The notes beneath the pieces were generated by a model that was not told the origin of the DNA, made no database searches, and saw nothing but the letters and a program-made list of their open reading frames with translations. A stretch of 64,000 bases of DNA from NCBI GenBank assembly GCA_017535635.1, contig JAFXTU010000049.1, positions 24,478 through 88,477 on the forward strand, in the 5' to 3' direction. Below are positions 16,064 through 25,795 of the stretch, piece after piece. The translations under genes and the position numbers were made by a program. How positions within the stretch are numbered: the first letter of the stretch is position 1; each line of letters begins with the position of its first letter. Origin of the DNA: Oscillospiraceae bacterium (GTDB lineage Bacteria; Bacillota; Clostridia; Oscillospirales; Oscillospiraceae).

Positions 16064-17895
16064 ACGAGGACAAGAGCTACGAGGGCCAGAAGATCAACCC
16101 CCAGACCTGGAAAACCATTCTCAGCTTCGCCGCCTCCCGGAAAAAATACTTTCTGGTGATCTTAGGCGGCGGCATGGTGGCCGGCATCATCGACACAGCC
16201 ATGTCCTTTATGTCCCGCTGGGCCATCGACGGCTTCATGACTCCCGGCACGACGGAGCATCTGGGACTCTTCGCTTTTGCCGCCGTAGGGCTGCAGCTCC
16301 TGATGGCGGTCCTGACCCTGATCTACTGCCGCGCCGCGGGGCACCTGGAGGCGCATCTCAGCTCCGACGTGCGCCAGGCGGCCTATACCAGGCTCCAGAC
16401 CATGAGCTACAGCTACTTTGACAAGACCAGCACCGGGCACCTGATCTCCCGGCTCACCAACGATGTCTCCAGGATCACGGAAATGGTGTCCTGGACCTGC
16501 ATCGACCTGGGCTGGGGCATCATGGCGGTGATCGCCAGCCTCCTGGCCATGTTCCTGGTGAATCTGAAGCTGGCCCTCATCACCGTCACCGCCGTGCCCG
16601 TGGTGGCCCTCATTTCGGTGTGGTTCCAGAAGAAGATCCTCCACTACCAGCGGAAGACCCGGCGGCTCAACAGCATGATCACCTCCTCCTTCAACGAGGG
16701 CATCATGGGCGCCCAGACCAGCAAGACCCTGAACCGGGAGGCGCTGAACAACGAGGAGTTCAACACTGAGACGCGGGACATGTTCCGGGCCTCCATGCGC
16801 TCGGCCACCATCTCCGCCATCTATATGCCCCTGGCCAGCCTGGTGATCAGCCTGGCCACCGGCTTCATCCTCATCGCGGGCGGCCACGACGTACAGCACG
16901 GCATCCTCACCATCGGCACCCTGAATTTCTTCATCAACATCGGCAACATGATGTTCGAGCCCATCCGCAACTTCGCGGGCATCTTCTCGGAATTCCAGTC
17001 CTGCCAGGCCGCCGCGGAGCGGGTGGCGGACGTGCTTCTGAGCCAGGGGGAGATCGAGGACGCGCCGGAGGTCACGGAAAAGTACGGCGATTTCTTCCAG
17101 CCGAAAAAGGAGAACTGGGAGCCCATCCGCGGGGATGTGGACTTCGACCACGTCTCCTTCTGGTATCTGAAGGGGGAGCCGGTACTCACGGATTTCAACC
17201 TCCACGTGAAGGCCGGGGAGAACATCGCCCTGGTGGGGGAAACGGGCGGCGGCAAGAGCACCATCGTGAACCTGCTGTGCCGCTTCTATGAGCCAAGAGA
17301 GGGGACCATCTCCATCGACGGCCGGGACTACCGGGAACGGAGCCAGCTCTGGCTCCAGAGCAGCCTGGGCTACGTCCTGCAGACGCCCCACCTCTTCTCC
17401 GGCACGATCCTGGAGAACATCCGCTACGGCCGCCTGGAGGCCACGGACGAGGAGGTCCGGGAGGCCGCCAGGCTGGTGGGAGCGGACGAATTCATCGAAA
17501 AGCTGGAGAAGGGCTACGAGACCGACGCCGGCGAGGGGGGCAGCAACCTCTCCACCGGCCAGAAGCAGCTCATCTCCTTCGCCCGGGCCATTCTGGCGGA
17601 CCCGGCCATCTTCGTGCTGGACGAGGCCACCAGCTCCATCGACACCGTCTCGGAGCAGCGCATCCAGAAGGCCTCCGAGCAGCTCCTGCGGGGCAGAACC
17701 AGCTTCATCATCGCCCACCGGCTCAGCACCGTGCGGAACGCGGATCGGATCCTGGTCATCGACGGCGGGCGCATCCTGGAGGAGGGCAGCCATCGGGAAC
17801 TGATGAAGAAGAAGGGCCGCTACTATGAGCTCTATGAAAACCAGTTCCGCCGGGAACGGATGAAGGAATCCCTGCAGGCGCTCAGCGGGGATTGA
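16060..17895 (+). CDS. Heterodimeric ABC exporter subunit with canonical site
   Basis: A 611-residue half-exporter with six spans (about 30-330) and an ATPase domain. Walker A is GETGGGKST, the signature is altered to LSTGQKQL, and Walker B is IFVLDEATSS with the catalytic Glu intact. A switch His occurs in IIAHRLSTV. The GTG start overlaps the partner's stop (GTGA), so both subunits are made from one message. Together they form one transporter with one consensus and one degenerate ATP site. Confidence 0.9.
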   Translation: MNEDKSYEGQKINPQTWKTILSFAASRKKYFLVILGGGMVAGIIDTAMSFMSRWAIDGFMTPGTTEHLGLFAFAAVGLQLLMAVLTLIYCRAAGHLEAHLSSDVRQAAYTRLQTMSYSYFDKTSTGHLISRLTNDVSRITEMVSWTCIDLGWGIMAVIASLLAMFLVNLKLALITVTAVPVVALISVWFQKKILHYQRKTRRLNSMITSSFNEGIMGAQTSKTLNREALNNEEFNTETRDMFRASMRSATISAIYMPLASLVISLATGFILIAGGHDVQHGILTIGTLNFFINIGNMMFEPIRNFAGIFSEFQSCQAAAERVADVLLSQGEIEDAPEVTEKYGDFFQPKKENWEPIRGDVDFDHVSFWYLKGEPVLTDFNLHVKAGENIALVGETGGGKSTIVNLLCRFYEPREGTISIDGRDYRERSQLWLQSSLGYVLQTPHLFSGTILENIRYGRLEATDEEVREAARLVGADEFIEKLEKGYETDAGEGGSNLSTGQKQLISFARAILADPAIFVLDEATSSIDTVSEQRIQKASEQLLRGRTSFIIAHRLSTVRNADRILVIDGGRILEEGSHRELMKKKGRYYELYENQFRRERMKESLQALSGD

Positions 17896-17917
17896 GGACC
17901 GGAAAGGAGGACCGGGG

Positions 17918-19054
17918 ATGAAACGGACACTGCTCTGCTTCCTGCTGACGGCGGTATTCGCCGTGGGCGTCCTCGCCATGTTCTCCTCCGCCGAGGACGA
18001 TATTTTCTTCACCGCCGTGAACAACACCCTCCTGGACCTCACTGCGGAGACCATGCCCGTGAGCTACAACAGCATGATCTACGTCCCCAGCAGCGTTTTC
18101 AACTCCAGGGCCCTGGACACCTATTCCTACTATTCCCGGGGCACGCAAATGGTGCTGATCTCCAACGGCAGCCACACGCTCTATTTTGACATGAGCGCCG
18201 GCAGCAGCTGCGACGAGGCGGACAACACCTACCGGTATGTGGCCATCTATTACAACGACACCGCCTACGTCCCGGCCTTTTTCGTGACGGATTTCTTCGG
18301 CCTGGGCTACTCCTACATCCGCCGGGAGGGACGGCACATCGTCCGCCTGACCAGCGGCAGCGTTCTCACAGACGAGGCGTTCTTCAACGCGGCGTCCTCG
18401 CTGATGGACACCCGTCTGAACCAGTACCTCAGCGCCCAGGAGACCGCCGCCCCCCCTACCTCCGCGCCCTCGCCCTCGCCCACGCCCACAAGAACGCCGC
18501 CGCCCGCCGTTACGCCCCGGCCCACGCCCACCCAGCCCCCGGCGGGACCTGACCGCAGCGATGTGACCGTGCGCCTCTGCTTCCTGGGGCTGAACGAGGA
18601 CAGCGCCTCCATCCTGGACGCGCTGGAGGAAGCGGGCGTGCCCGCCTGCTTCTTCGCCTCGGCGGGAGAGCTTTATGTCCGGGCGGATCTGGTGCGCCGG
18701 ATCCTGGGCAGCGGCTACGGACTGGGCCTGCTGATCCGGGAGTCTCCGGCGGAGGAATACGAGGAGTTCTGCCTGGCCCTCCGGGAAACGGCCATGTCCG
18801 TCTCCTTCCTGGCCGCCGGCGCCGCTCTTTCCCCGGAAGCTCTGGCTGCGGCGGAGGAGCTGGGAGTCCGCCTGTTTACCGGAGAAGAGGCCCTGTCGGG
18901 CTATTACGACTGCTCCGCCCGGCTGGCGGCGGCGAAGGACCGCTGCGAGCTTCTGCTGTCCGGACATTTCCGGGATACGGATCTGCTGATACAGCTCCTC
19001 AAGGAGGATCAATATACTCTGGAAGAGATCACCGAGGTCACGAAAGAGAGGTAA
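17918..19054 (+). CDS. Secreted stalk-domain protein with degenerate NodB-like domain
   Basis: A 378-residue exported protein. Residues 1-24 are a signal peptide or anchor, and about 40-150 form a copper-amine-oxidase-N-like stalk domain (MIYVPSSVFN, VPAFFVTDFFG). A Pro/Thr-rich linker (about 175-210) follows, then a domain shaped like polysaccharide deacetylase. In that last domain the catalytic Asp-Asp and metal His-xxx-His motifs are not recognisable (CFLGLNEDSA where TFDDG would stand), so enzymatic activity is doubtful. It follows the ABC exporter by 22 bp and may bind cell-wall glycans (inference). Confidence 0.65.
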   Translation: MKRTLLCFLLTAVFAVGVLAMFSSAEDDIFFTAVNNTLLDLTAETMPVSYNSMIYVPSSVFNSRALDTYSYYSRGTQMVLISNGSHTLYFDMSAGSSCDEADNTYRYVAIYYNDTAYVPAFFVTDFFGLGYSYIRREGRHIVRLTSGSVLTDEAFFNAASSLMDTRLNQYLSAQETAAPPTSAPSPSPTPTRTPPPAVTPRPTPTQPPAGPDRSDVTVRLCFLGLNEDSASILDALEEAGVPACFFASAGELYVRADLVRRILGSGYGLGLLIRESPAEEYEEFCLALRETAMSVSFLAAGAALSPEALAAAEELGVRLFTGEEALSGYYDCSARLAAAKDRCELLLSGHFRDTDLLIQLLKEDQYTLEEITEVTKER

Positions 19055-19060
19055 TGCTCC

Positions 19061-21454
19061 ATGCCCCAAAGCCTGCCGCTGAACGACGGCTGGGAATACA
19101 GGAAACAGCCGCCCCCCGCCTTTTTCTCCGGGGAAGACTGCCGCACTGAGACGGTTCGGCTCCCTCACACCGGGGCGCTTCTGCCCTACAACTATACGGA
19201 CGAGCAGTCCTACCAATTCGTCTCCGGCTACCGGAAAAAACTGCGCCTGCCCCCTCTCCGGGGCGGAAGGCGGCTCTTCATCACCTTTGACGGGGCCGCA
19301 CAGCGCAGCCGGCTGATGCTGAACGGCGTCACCCTCCTCACCCACAGCTGCGGCTACACCGGCTTCACCGCCGAGCTCACGCCTGCCCTGCAGGAGGGGG
19401 AGAACCTGATCGCCCTGGAGCTGGACTCCCGGGAGGAGCTGGACATTCCCCCCTTCGGGAACGTCATCGACTATCTCACCTACCAGGGAATCTACCGGGG
19501 CTGCCGCCTGACCCTCACCGGCCCCAGCTTTCTCAGCGATGCCTTTGTCCACACCAGGGCCTCCACGGTCTACGCCGACATCGCCGTGGTGGGCTACGGC
19601 TCCGGCGTGCGCATGACCGTCACGGACGGAGAGGGAAAGAGCGTGGCCACGGACAACATCCGCCTCCTGGACGCGGCGGACTCCGCCCTTCCCCTTCCGG
19701 CGGGCCTGCCGGTGAAGGAGACGGAGTGCTCCCGCCGCTCCCTGCGGCTGGAATGCCCCGGCATCCGCTATTGGAGTCCGGAGCAGCCGGCGCTGTACAC
19801 CCTGACCCTCACCCTGCTGGACCGGGAGGGGAACGCCCTGGACGAGCGGCGGGTCCGCTTCGGCTTCCGGGACGCGGAGTTCCGGGAGGACGGCTTCTAC
19901 CTCAACGGGGAGAAGCGCATCCTCCGGGGGCTGGACCGGCACCAGTCCTACCCCTACGCGGGCTACGCCATGCCCGACAGCGCCCAGAGGCGGGACGCGG
20001 AGATCCTCCGGCAGGAGCTGGGCCTCAACGTGGTGCGCACCTCCCACTACCCCCAGTCCCAGGCCTTTCTGGACCGCTGCGACGAGCTGGGGCTCATGGT
20101 CTTCACAGAGATCCCCGGGTGGCAGCACATCGGCGGGGATTCCTGGAAGGTCCAGGCCCTGCGGAATGTGGACGACATGGTCTCTCAGAACCGGAACCAT
20201 CCCAGCGTGATCCTCTGGGGCGTCCGCATCAACGAATCCGCGGACGACGACGCGCTCTACCGGATGACCAACGACCGGGCCCATGCCCTGGACCCCACCC
20301 GGCAGACCGGGGGCGTCCGCTGCTTCCGAAAGAGCCATCTTCTGGAGGACGTATACACCTACAACGACTTCATCCACTCCGGCCAAAACCGGGGCCTCGC
20401 GGAAAAGAGCGAGGTGGTCCCCGATCCCAGGGCCCCCTACCTGGTCACGGAGTACAACGGCCACATGTTCCCCACCAAGAGCTTCGACGACGAGCCTCAC
20501 CGCGTCGAGCACGCCCTTCGCCACGCCAGGGTCCTGAACGCCATGTACTCCCTCAGCGGCATCTCCGGCTGCATCGGCTGGTGCGCCTTCGACTACAACA
20601 CCCACAAGCAGTTCGGCTCCGGGGACAAGATCTGCTACCACGGGGTCATGGACATGTTCCGCAACCCCAAGCCTGCCGCGGCGGTCTACGCCTCCCAGCA
20701 GGAGGAGAGGCCCGTCCTGGAGGTGTGCAGCACCCTGGACAAGGGGGAGTGGCCCGCCTCCGTGCCGGAGGCCGTCTGGGCCTTCACCAACGCCGACAGC
20801 ATCCGGGTCAGCCGGGACGGGGTGTTCCTCCGGGAATTCTTCCCGGACCGGAAGGCCTTCCCCCACCTGCCCCACCCGCCGGTACGCATGGCGGACTTCT
20901 CCGGGCCGGAGCTTCGGGAGCAGGAAAAGCTGGACGAGGGAACGGAAAAGCTGCTCCACGAGCTCTGGGACGCCCAGGACCGGGGCGCCGACACCTCTTC
21001 TCTCCTGCGGACCCTGAAGCGGAAGCACGACATCTCCGCCGAATGGGCCTGGTCCCTGCGGGAGAAATACGCCTGCTACCGCTCCGGCGGGCCCCTCTAC
21101 CGCTTCGAGGCGGTACGGAACGGGACCGTGACGGCCGTGGTGCTCCGGGAGCCGGTGAAAACCGTCTCCCTCCGCCTGGACGCGCCGGAGCGGACCCTCC
21201 GGGAGGAGGGGATGTGGGCATCGGCGGAGGTGCGGATCACCGCCGTGGACCAGCACGGAAACCGGCTCTGGTACGCCGGGGACCCCCTGCTCCTGGAGAC
21301 GGAGGGGCCCCTGGAAGTCATCGGCCCCAGGCTCACCGCCCTCCGGGGCGGCGGAGCCGGGGTCTGGCTCCGAAGCACCGGAGAAAAAGGAGCCGGAAAG
21401 CTCCGGGTCACCGGGCCCGGTCTCGCCGGAGAAGTGGAATTCACCGTGGAATGA
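19061..21454 (+). CDS. Glycoside hydrolase family 2 enzyme
   Basis: A 797-residue cytosolic glycosidase with the GH2 order: a jelly-roll domain (about 1-165), an Ig-like domain (about 170-270), a TIM barrel (about 275-560) and accessory beta domains. The acid/base Glu lies in WGVRINES at about residue 392 and the nucleophile Glu in VTEYNGHMF at about 464. No signal peptide is seen. Substrate could be a beta-galactoside, beta-glucuronide or beta-mannoside; the sequence alone does not settle this. It sits between a secreted protein and a carboxylate carrier, with short gaps suggesting one transcript. Confidence 0.88.
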   Translation: MPQSLPLNDGWEYRKQPPPAFFSGEDCRTETVRLPHTGALLPYNYTDEQSYQFVSGYRKKLRLPPLRGGRRLFITFDGAAQRSRLMLNGVTLLTHSCGYTGFTAELTPALQEGENLIALELDSREELDIPPFGNVIDYLTYQGIYRGCRLTLTGPSFLSDAFVHTRASTVYADIAVVGYGSGVRMTVTDGEGKSVATDNIRLLDAADSALPLPAGLPVKETECSRRSLRLECPGIRYWSPEQPALYTLTLTLLDREGNALDERRVRFGFRDAEFREDGFYLNGEKRILRGLDRHQSYPYAGYAMPDSAQRRDAEILRQELGLNVVRTSHYPQSQAFLDRCDELGLMVFTEIPGWQHIGGDSWKVQALRNVDDMVSQNRNHPSVILWGVRINESADDDALYRMTNDRAHALDPTRQTGGVRCFRKSHLLEDVYTYNDFIHSGQNRGLAEKSEVVPDPRAPYLVTEYNGHMFPTKSFDDEPHRVEHALRHARVLNAMYSLSGISGCIGWCAFDYNTHKQFGSGDKICYHGVMDMFRNPKPAAAVYASQQEERPVLEVCSTLDKGEWPASVPEAVWAFTNADSIRVSRDGVFLREFFPDRKAFPHLPHPPVRMADFSGPELREQEKLDEGTEKLLHELWDAQDRGADTSSLLRTLKRKHDISAEWAWSLREKYACYRSGGPLYRFEAVRNGTVTAVVLREPVKTVSLRLDAPERTLREEGMWASAEVRITAVDQHGNRLWYAGDPLLLETEGPLEVIGPRLTALRGGGAGVWLRSTGEKGAGKLRVTGPGLAGEVEFTVE

Positions 21455-21500
21455 TCCAGCGTCTCCCCGCTTCCAAAACATCCAAACAGAGGTACTTAAT

Positions 21501-22922
21501 ATGACCACCGGCATCAATTTCTGGGACGGACAGGTCTGGGCGTTCATCGTCACCATGTTTTATCTCTTCGCCGCCATGATCCTGGCCAACACCCTTCGGA
21601 ACACCATCCGCCCCCTGCGGAAGCTGCTGATCCCCAGTTCTGTCCTGGGTGGGCTCCTCCTCCTGCTGGTCTCCTTTCTCTACAAGGAGTGCAGCGGCAG
21701 GCCCCTGATCCCCACGGAGACCCTGGAGATGCTCACCTACCATGGCCTGGGCCTTGGCTTCGTGGCCATGGCCCTGCGGAACATCGAGAAAGCCCAGGAC
21801 AAGCGCAGCCGCTCCGGCGCCTTTGACGCGGGGGTGACGGTGGTCTCCGGCTATCTCCTCCAGGCCGTGGCGGGGCTCCTGATCTCCATGCTCTGCTACT
21901 ACCTGCTCCGCAGCTTCTGGGCCTCCGGTCTGCTGCTGCCCATGGGCTACGGTCAGGGTCCCGGCCAGGCCTACAACTGGGGCCACAACTACGAGCAGCT
22001 CTACGGCTTCGACGGGGGGACCAGCTTCGGCCTCACCGTGGCGGCCATGGGCTTCATCTCCGCCAGCGTGGGCGGAGTCGTCTACCTGAACCGCCTCCGC
22101 CGGAAGGGCATCCTGAAGAGCGCCGGGGAAGGCTTCTACGAGAACGAAGCCCTGACGGCAGAACAGATGGGGGGAAAGAACGAGATCCCCCTGGCCGAAA
22201 GCATGGACAAGTTCACCGTGCAGGTGGCCCTGGTGTTCATCGCCTACATCGCCGCCTACCTCTTCATGAAGGCCGTGGATCTGCTCATTGAGACGAACGT
22301 CCTGGGCAATTTCGGCTACAACACCCTGCGTCCCCTGCTCTGGGGCTTCAATTTCCTGATCGGCACCATCTTTGCCATCCTGGAAAAGGCGCTGCTCCGG
22401 GGCCTGCACAAGAAGGGGATCATCCGCCGGGAGTATACCAACGTCTTCATGCAGAACCGGATCGCCGGCTTCATGTTCGACCTCATGGTGGTGGCCAGCA
22501 TCGCCGCCATCAACCTCTCCGCCTTCACCCGCAGCGAGTTCATCGTCCCCCTGAGCCTGGCCTGCGTGGCCGGGGCCGTGCTCACTTACGTTTATCTCAG
22601 CATCCTCTGCCGCCGGGTCTTTTCCCAGTATCCCCACGAGGCTTTTCTCAGCCTCTACGGGATGCTCACCGGCACCGCCAGCACCGGCGTCATCCTCCTC
22701 CGGGAGATGGACCCGAACTTCGAGACCCAGGCCAGCGACAACATCGTCTACCACCAGCCCTGGGCCATCGTCTTCGGCTTTCCCATGCTGCTGCTCCTGC
22801 CCGTGGCGGCTCAGAGCCCCGGCCGGGGCTGGATGACCTTCGGCATCCTGGTGCTCCTCTTTATCATCATGCAGCTCATCGTCTTCCGCAAGCAGGTCTT
22901 CAAGAAAAAGAAAAAAGCCTGA
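21501..22922 (+). CDS. GltS-like (ESS family) sodium:carboxylate symporter
   Basis: A 473-residue membrane protein with about 12 hydrophobic segments. The two-half layout and the re-entrant stretch MGYGQGPGQAYNWGHNYE resemble the sodium/glutamate symporter GltS, where a Gly-rich loop follows the fourth or fifth span. The C-terminal half carries GMLTGTASTGVILLREMD, the second matching loop. The cargo may be glutamate or another dicarboxylate. It is longer than E. coli GltS (401) and divergent, so the call is at family level. Confidence 0.75.
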   Translation: MTTGINFWDGQVWAFIVTMFYLFAAMILANTLRNTIRPLRKLLIPSSVLGGLLLLLVSFLYKECSGRPLIPTETLEMLTYHGLGLGFVAMALRNIEKAQDKRSRSGAFDAGVTVVSGYLLQAVAGLLISMLCYYLLRSFWASGLLLPMGYGQGPGQAYNWGHNYEQLYGFDGGTSFGLTVAAMGFISASVGGVVYLNRLRRKGILKSAGEGFYENEALTAEQMGGKNEIPLAESMDKFTVQVALVFIAYIAAYLFMKAVDLLIETNVLGNFGYNTLRPLLWGFNFLIGTIFAILEKALLRGLHKKGIIRREYTNVFMQNRIAGFMFDLMVVASIAAINLSAFTRSEFIVPLSLACVAGAVLTYVYLSILCRRVFSQYPHEAFLSLYGMLTGTASTGVILLREMDPNFETQASDNIVYHQPWAIVFGFPMLLLLPVAAQSPGRGWMTFGILVLLFIIMQLIVFRKQVFKKKKKA

Positions 22923-22993
22923 GCCGCTGCACAGGGCGGAAAAGGAGCCCGGCCCCTCCCTTCCATCGCTGCTTACGTACCGGGCAAGAGATA

Positions 22994-23072
22994 CGGCGGA
23001 GCATCAAAACAGAACCGCGGGTACATCTGCGTACCAGTCCGCCGAGGGGACCGACCAGACCAGGTCGGTCCC
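22994..23072 (+). ncRNA. Candidate structured RNA ending in an intrinsic terminator
   Basis: Within the ~370-bp gap between the carrier and the kinase gene, CGGCGGA (22994-23000) pairs with TCCGCCG (23038-23044) and encloses a hairpin GGTAC/GTACC (23020-23035). A strong stem GGGACCGAC/GTCGGTCCC (23047-23072) follows, then TTGTT. This could be an attenuator or riboswitch-like leader, or simply the 3' end of the upstream transcript. It matches no riboswitch consensus that I know. Confidence 0.35.
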
Positions 23073-23158
23073 TTGTTCTGCGCCCAGGTATTGCGGAGCT
23101 CATGCCGCCAAGGTTTCTTTTATGGCAGACTTGAAAAGGCTGCCCCTTTACTGTATTA

Positions 23159-23172
23159 TTGATTTTAATCAA
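23159..23172. promoter_or_regulatory. FNR/CRP-type operator
   Basis: The palindrome TTGAT-TTTA-ATCAA matches the FNR consensus TTGATNNNNATCAA exactly, and the symmetry extends to a 20-bp inverted repeat (23156-23175). It is about 120 bp upstream of the hybrid kinase gene, which suggests control of that operon by a CRP/FNR-family regulator. Confidence 0.55.
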
Positions 23173-23295
23173 TAAACACCGGAGCATCTGCCCAGGCGAT
23201 CTCCGGAGCATTTGATCCCGGCAATCCCCATCTGTGCTTCGTATGCTGCGGCCGACTGCGGTCCCTTGTCTCGTGATCCCCGGGGAGGTAAATGC

Positions 23296-25695
23296 ATGGC
23301 GTCAAAAAGCAGTCTTTCAACCAGGATCATACTGATGGTGGAGGTCATTCTGCTGATCACCAGCATCCTCTTCTGCACGGTTTCGGTTTTCAGATCCAGG
23401 GTGGGCATCCGAAAGGCAATTCAGCAGAGGATGCTGGATATCGCAAACTGCGCCTCGGGCTCAGTAAACGGCGACGCTCTGGAGGCCCTTACGGAGGAGG
23501 ACGTGGGCTCCCCCGTGTACAATGACATCTACAATACGCTGGCGGTCTTTCGGGACAACGTGGAGCTGGAATACGTCTACTGCATCCGGGATCTGGGCGA
23601 CGGGCAATTCATTTTTACCATGGATCTGGACCTGTACACCCCGGCCAGCTTCGGCGACAGCGTAGAATACACCGAGGCCCTCGCCCGGGCGGGCCTGGGA
23701 ACGGCCTCGGTGGACGAGACCCCCTACTCGGACGCCTGGGGAACCTTCTACAGCGCCTACAGCCCGGTTTTTGCTTCCTCCGGCAGAGTGGCGGGCATTA
23801 TTGCCGTGGATTTTTCCGCCGAGTGGTTTGACGACCAGCTGTCGGCGCAGACCCGCTCCAACGTCGTCAGCTTCCTGGTCATTCTCCTTCTGTCGCTCTT
23901 CGTGGCGGCGATCCTGTCTCTGAGCACGGTGAGGCCCTATGTGCGGATGCAGGGAGACCTGCTGGAAGAGAAGGTACGCGCCGAGAGCGCCAACCGCGCC
24001 AAGAGCGACTTTCTTGCGAACATGTCCCACGAGATCCGGACCCCCATCAACGCGATGCTCGGCCTGAATGAGATGATCCTTCGGGAAGGACGCCGGGCGC
24101 AGGGTCTTGGGGAGGGGGACCGAAAGGATGTTCAGGAGGCTCTGGTCAATATCGGCGCATATGCCGGCGACGTGGAGAATGCCGGTCACAACCTGCTTGC
24201 CATCGTCAACGATATCCTCGATTTTTCCAAGATCGAGGCCGGGCGGATGGACCTGGTGGAGGCGCCGTATCAGCTCAGCTCCCTTCTCAACGACCTGAGC
24301 AACATGATCTACTACAAGGCCCGGGAGAAAGCGCTGGATTACATCATCGACGTGGACCCGACGCTTCCGGACGAGCTCTGCGGCGACGAGCTGCGCCTGA
24401 GGCAGGTCCTTACGAATCTTCTCAACAACGCGATCAAATACACGGAGAAGGGTTCCGTCACCCTGTCGCTCCGCGGGGAAAGAAACGGCGACGGCGCGCT
24501 GGTGCTGACGGCCTCCGTGCGGGACACGGGGATCGGCATCCGCCGGGAGGATCTGGAGAAGCTGTTCATGCGCTTTCAGCGATTGGAAATGGACCGCAAC
24601 AACACCGTGGAGGGCACCGGCCTCGGTCTGGTGATCACCCAGCGCCTGCTGGAAATGATGGGCGGGAGCATCACCGTGGAAAGCGAGTACGGGAAGGGCT
24701 CCGTGTTTACCGCCGCGATCCCCCAGAAGATCGTCTCCGATGTGCCCGTTGGGGACTTCCAGGAACGGTTCAGGGCGAACATCACAGAGGCCAGAGCCTA
24801 CAAGGAGTCGTTCCGAGCGCCGTCGGCCCGCATCCTGATCGTGGACGACACAAAAATGAACCTGACCGTGGTGGTCGGTCTGCTGAAAAACACACAGATG
24901 CAGATCGACACGGCCGCCTGCGGAGCGGACGCGGTCTCGATGGCGGAAAGCACCGCTTACGACCTGATCCTCATGGACCAGAGGATGCCAGAGATGGACG
25001 GGACCGAGGCGCTGCACCGGATCCGCGCGTCCGAGGGGGGCGCGAGCAAGGCTTCCCCCGTGATCTGCCTGACCGCGGACGCGGTGGTGGGCGCGAAAGC
25101 ACGGTATCTGGCGGATGGCTTCTCGGACTACCTTTCGAAGCCCGTGGACAGCTACGCCCTGGAGAAAATGCTGATGCGGCATCTGCCGAAGGCAAAGGTG
25201 GAGCGCATCCGCGTGGAGCAGGCCGCAGCAGAGCCCGACGCTGCGCCGGAGGACGGCTTCGCTGCTCTCCGCGCAGCGGGCATTGATCCGCAGATCGGGC
25301 TGCGGTACTGCCAGGACGACGAGGCGCTCTATCGTTCGCTGCTGGCGGAATATGTCCGGAGCAAGGCGGAAAAGGCGGAGAGCCTGCAACAATGCTTAAG
25401 CGCGGAGAACTGGCACGATTACGCGGTCTATGTGCACGCGGTGAAAAGCTCCTCCAGGATGATCGGCGCTTTGGCGCTGGCCGATCTGGCGGCCGCTCTG
25501 GAGGCCGCCGCAGACGCGGGCGACGGGGAAACGGTCCTGGCAAAGCACGCCGCTATGATGGACCGCTATGACGCGCTGATCCGGGAGATCGGCGCCGTGA
25601 CCGGCGCACAGGACCTGCCCGCGGAGGAAGAGACCCTCCTGGAATTCTCCCCCGAAGAGGATGGCATTCTGGAATTCCTGCCGGACAGCGATTGA
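23296..25695 (+). CDS. Hybrid sensor histidine kinase (Cache-like sensor, HisKA, HATPase, REC, HPt)
   Basis: A 799-residue membrane kinase. Spans at about 10-32 and 190-210 bracket an extracellular Cache-like sensor. There is no HAMP domain. HisKA has phospho-His 245 in MSHEIRTPIN. The ATPase domain shows NLLNNAIKY (N box), DTGIGI (G1) and EGTGLGL (G2). A receiver with LILMDQRMPEMDG (phospho-Asp in LILMD) follows, and the C-terminus is an HPt domain with His in VHAVKSSSRM. It can therefore run a full phosphorelay. ATG 23296 follows GGGGAGG; a longer frame upstream lacks such a site. It sits beside an HD-GYP regulator and a paralogous kinase. Confidence 0.9.
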   Translation: MASKSSLSTRIILMVEVILLITSILFCTVSVFRSRVGIRKAIQQRMLDIANCASGSVNGDALEALTEEDVGSPVYNDIYNTLAVFRDNVELEYVYCIRDLGDGQFIFTMDLDLYTPASFGDSVEYTEALARAGLGTASVDETPYSDAWGTFYSAYSPVFASSGRVAGIIAVDFSAEWFDDQLSAQTRSNVVSFLVILLLSLFVAAILSLSTVRPYVRMQGDLLEEKVRAESANRAKSDFLANMSHEIRTPINAMLGLNEMILREGRRAQGLGEGDRKDVQEALVNIGAYAGDVENAGHNLLAIVNDILDFSKIEAGRMDLVEAPYQLSSLLNDLSNMIYYKAREKALDYIIDVDPTLPDELCGDELRLRQVLTNLLNNAIKYTEKGSVTLSLRGERNGDGALVLTASVRDTGIGIRREDLEKLFMRFQRLEMDRNNTVEGTGLGLVITQRLLEMMGGSITVESEYGKGSVFTAAIPQKIVSDVPVGDFQERFRANITEARAYKESFRAPSARILIVDDTKMNLTVVVGLLKNTQMQIDTAACGADAVSMAESTAYDLILMDQRMPEMDGTEALHRIRASEGGASKASPVICLTADAVVGAKARYLADGFSDYLSKPVDSYALEKMLMRHLPKAKVERIRVEQAAAEPDAAPEDGFAALRAAGIDPQIGLRYCQDDEALYRSLLAEYVRSKAEKAESLQQCLSAENWHDYAVYVHAVKSSSRMIGALALADLAAALEAAADAGDGETVLAKHAAMMDRYDALIREIGAVTGAQDLPAEEETLLEFSPEEDGILEFLPDSD

Positions 25696-25795
25696 ATCCC
25701 GAACACGCTTCCCGGTCTCACCTTTCGGCCCGACAGCGCAGCTCAGGGTCAGAAAAAGCTTTACTCACGATCGTTCCCGAAGGAGGTTTGGAGCT

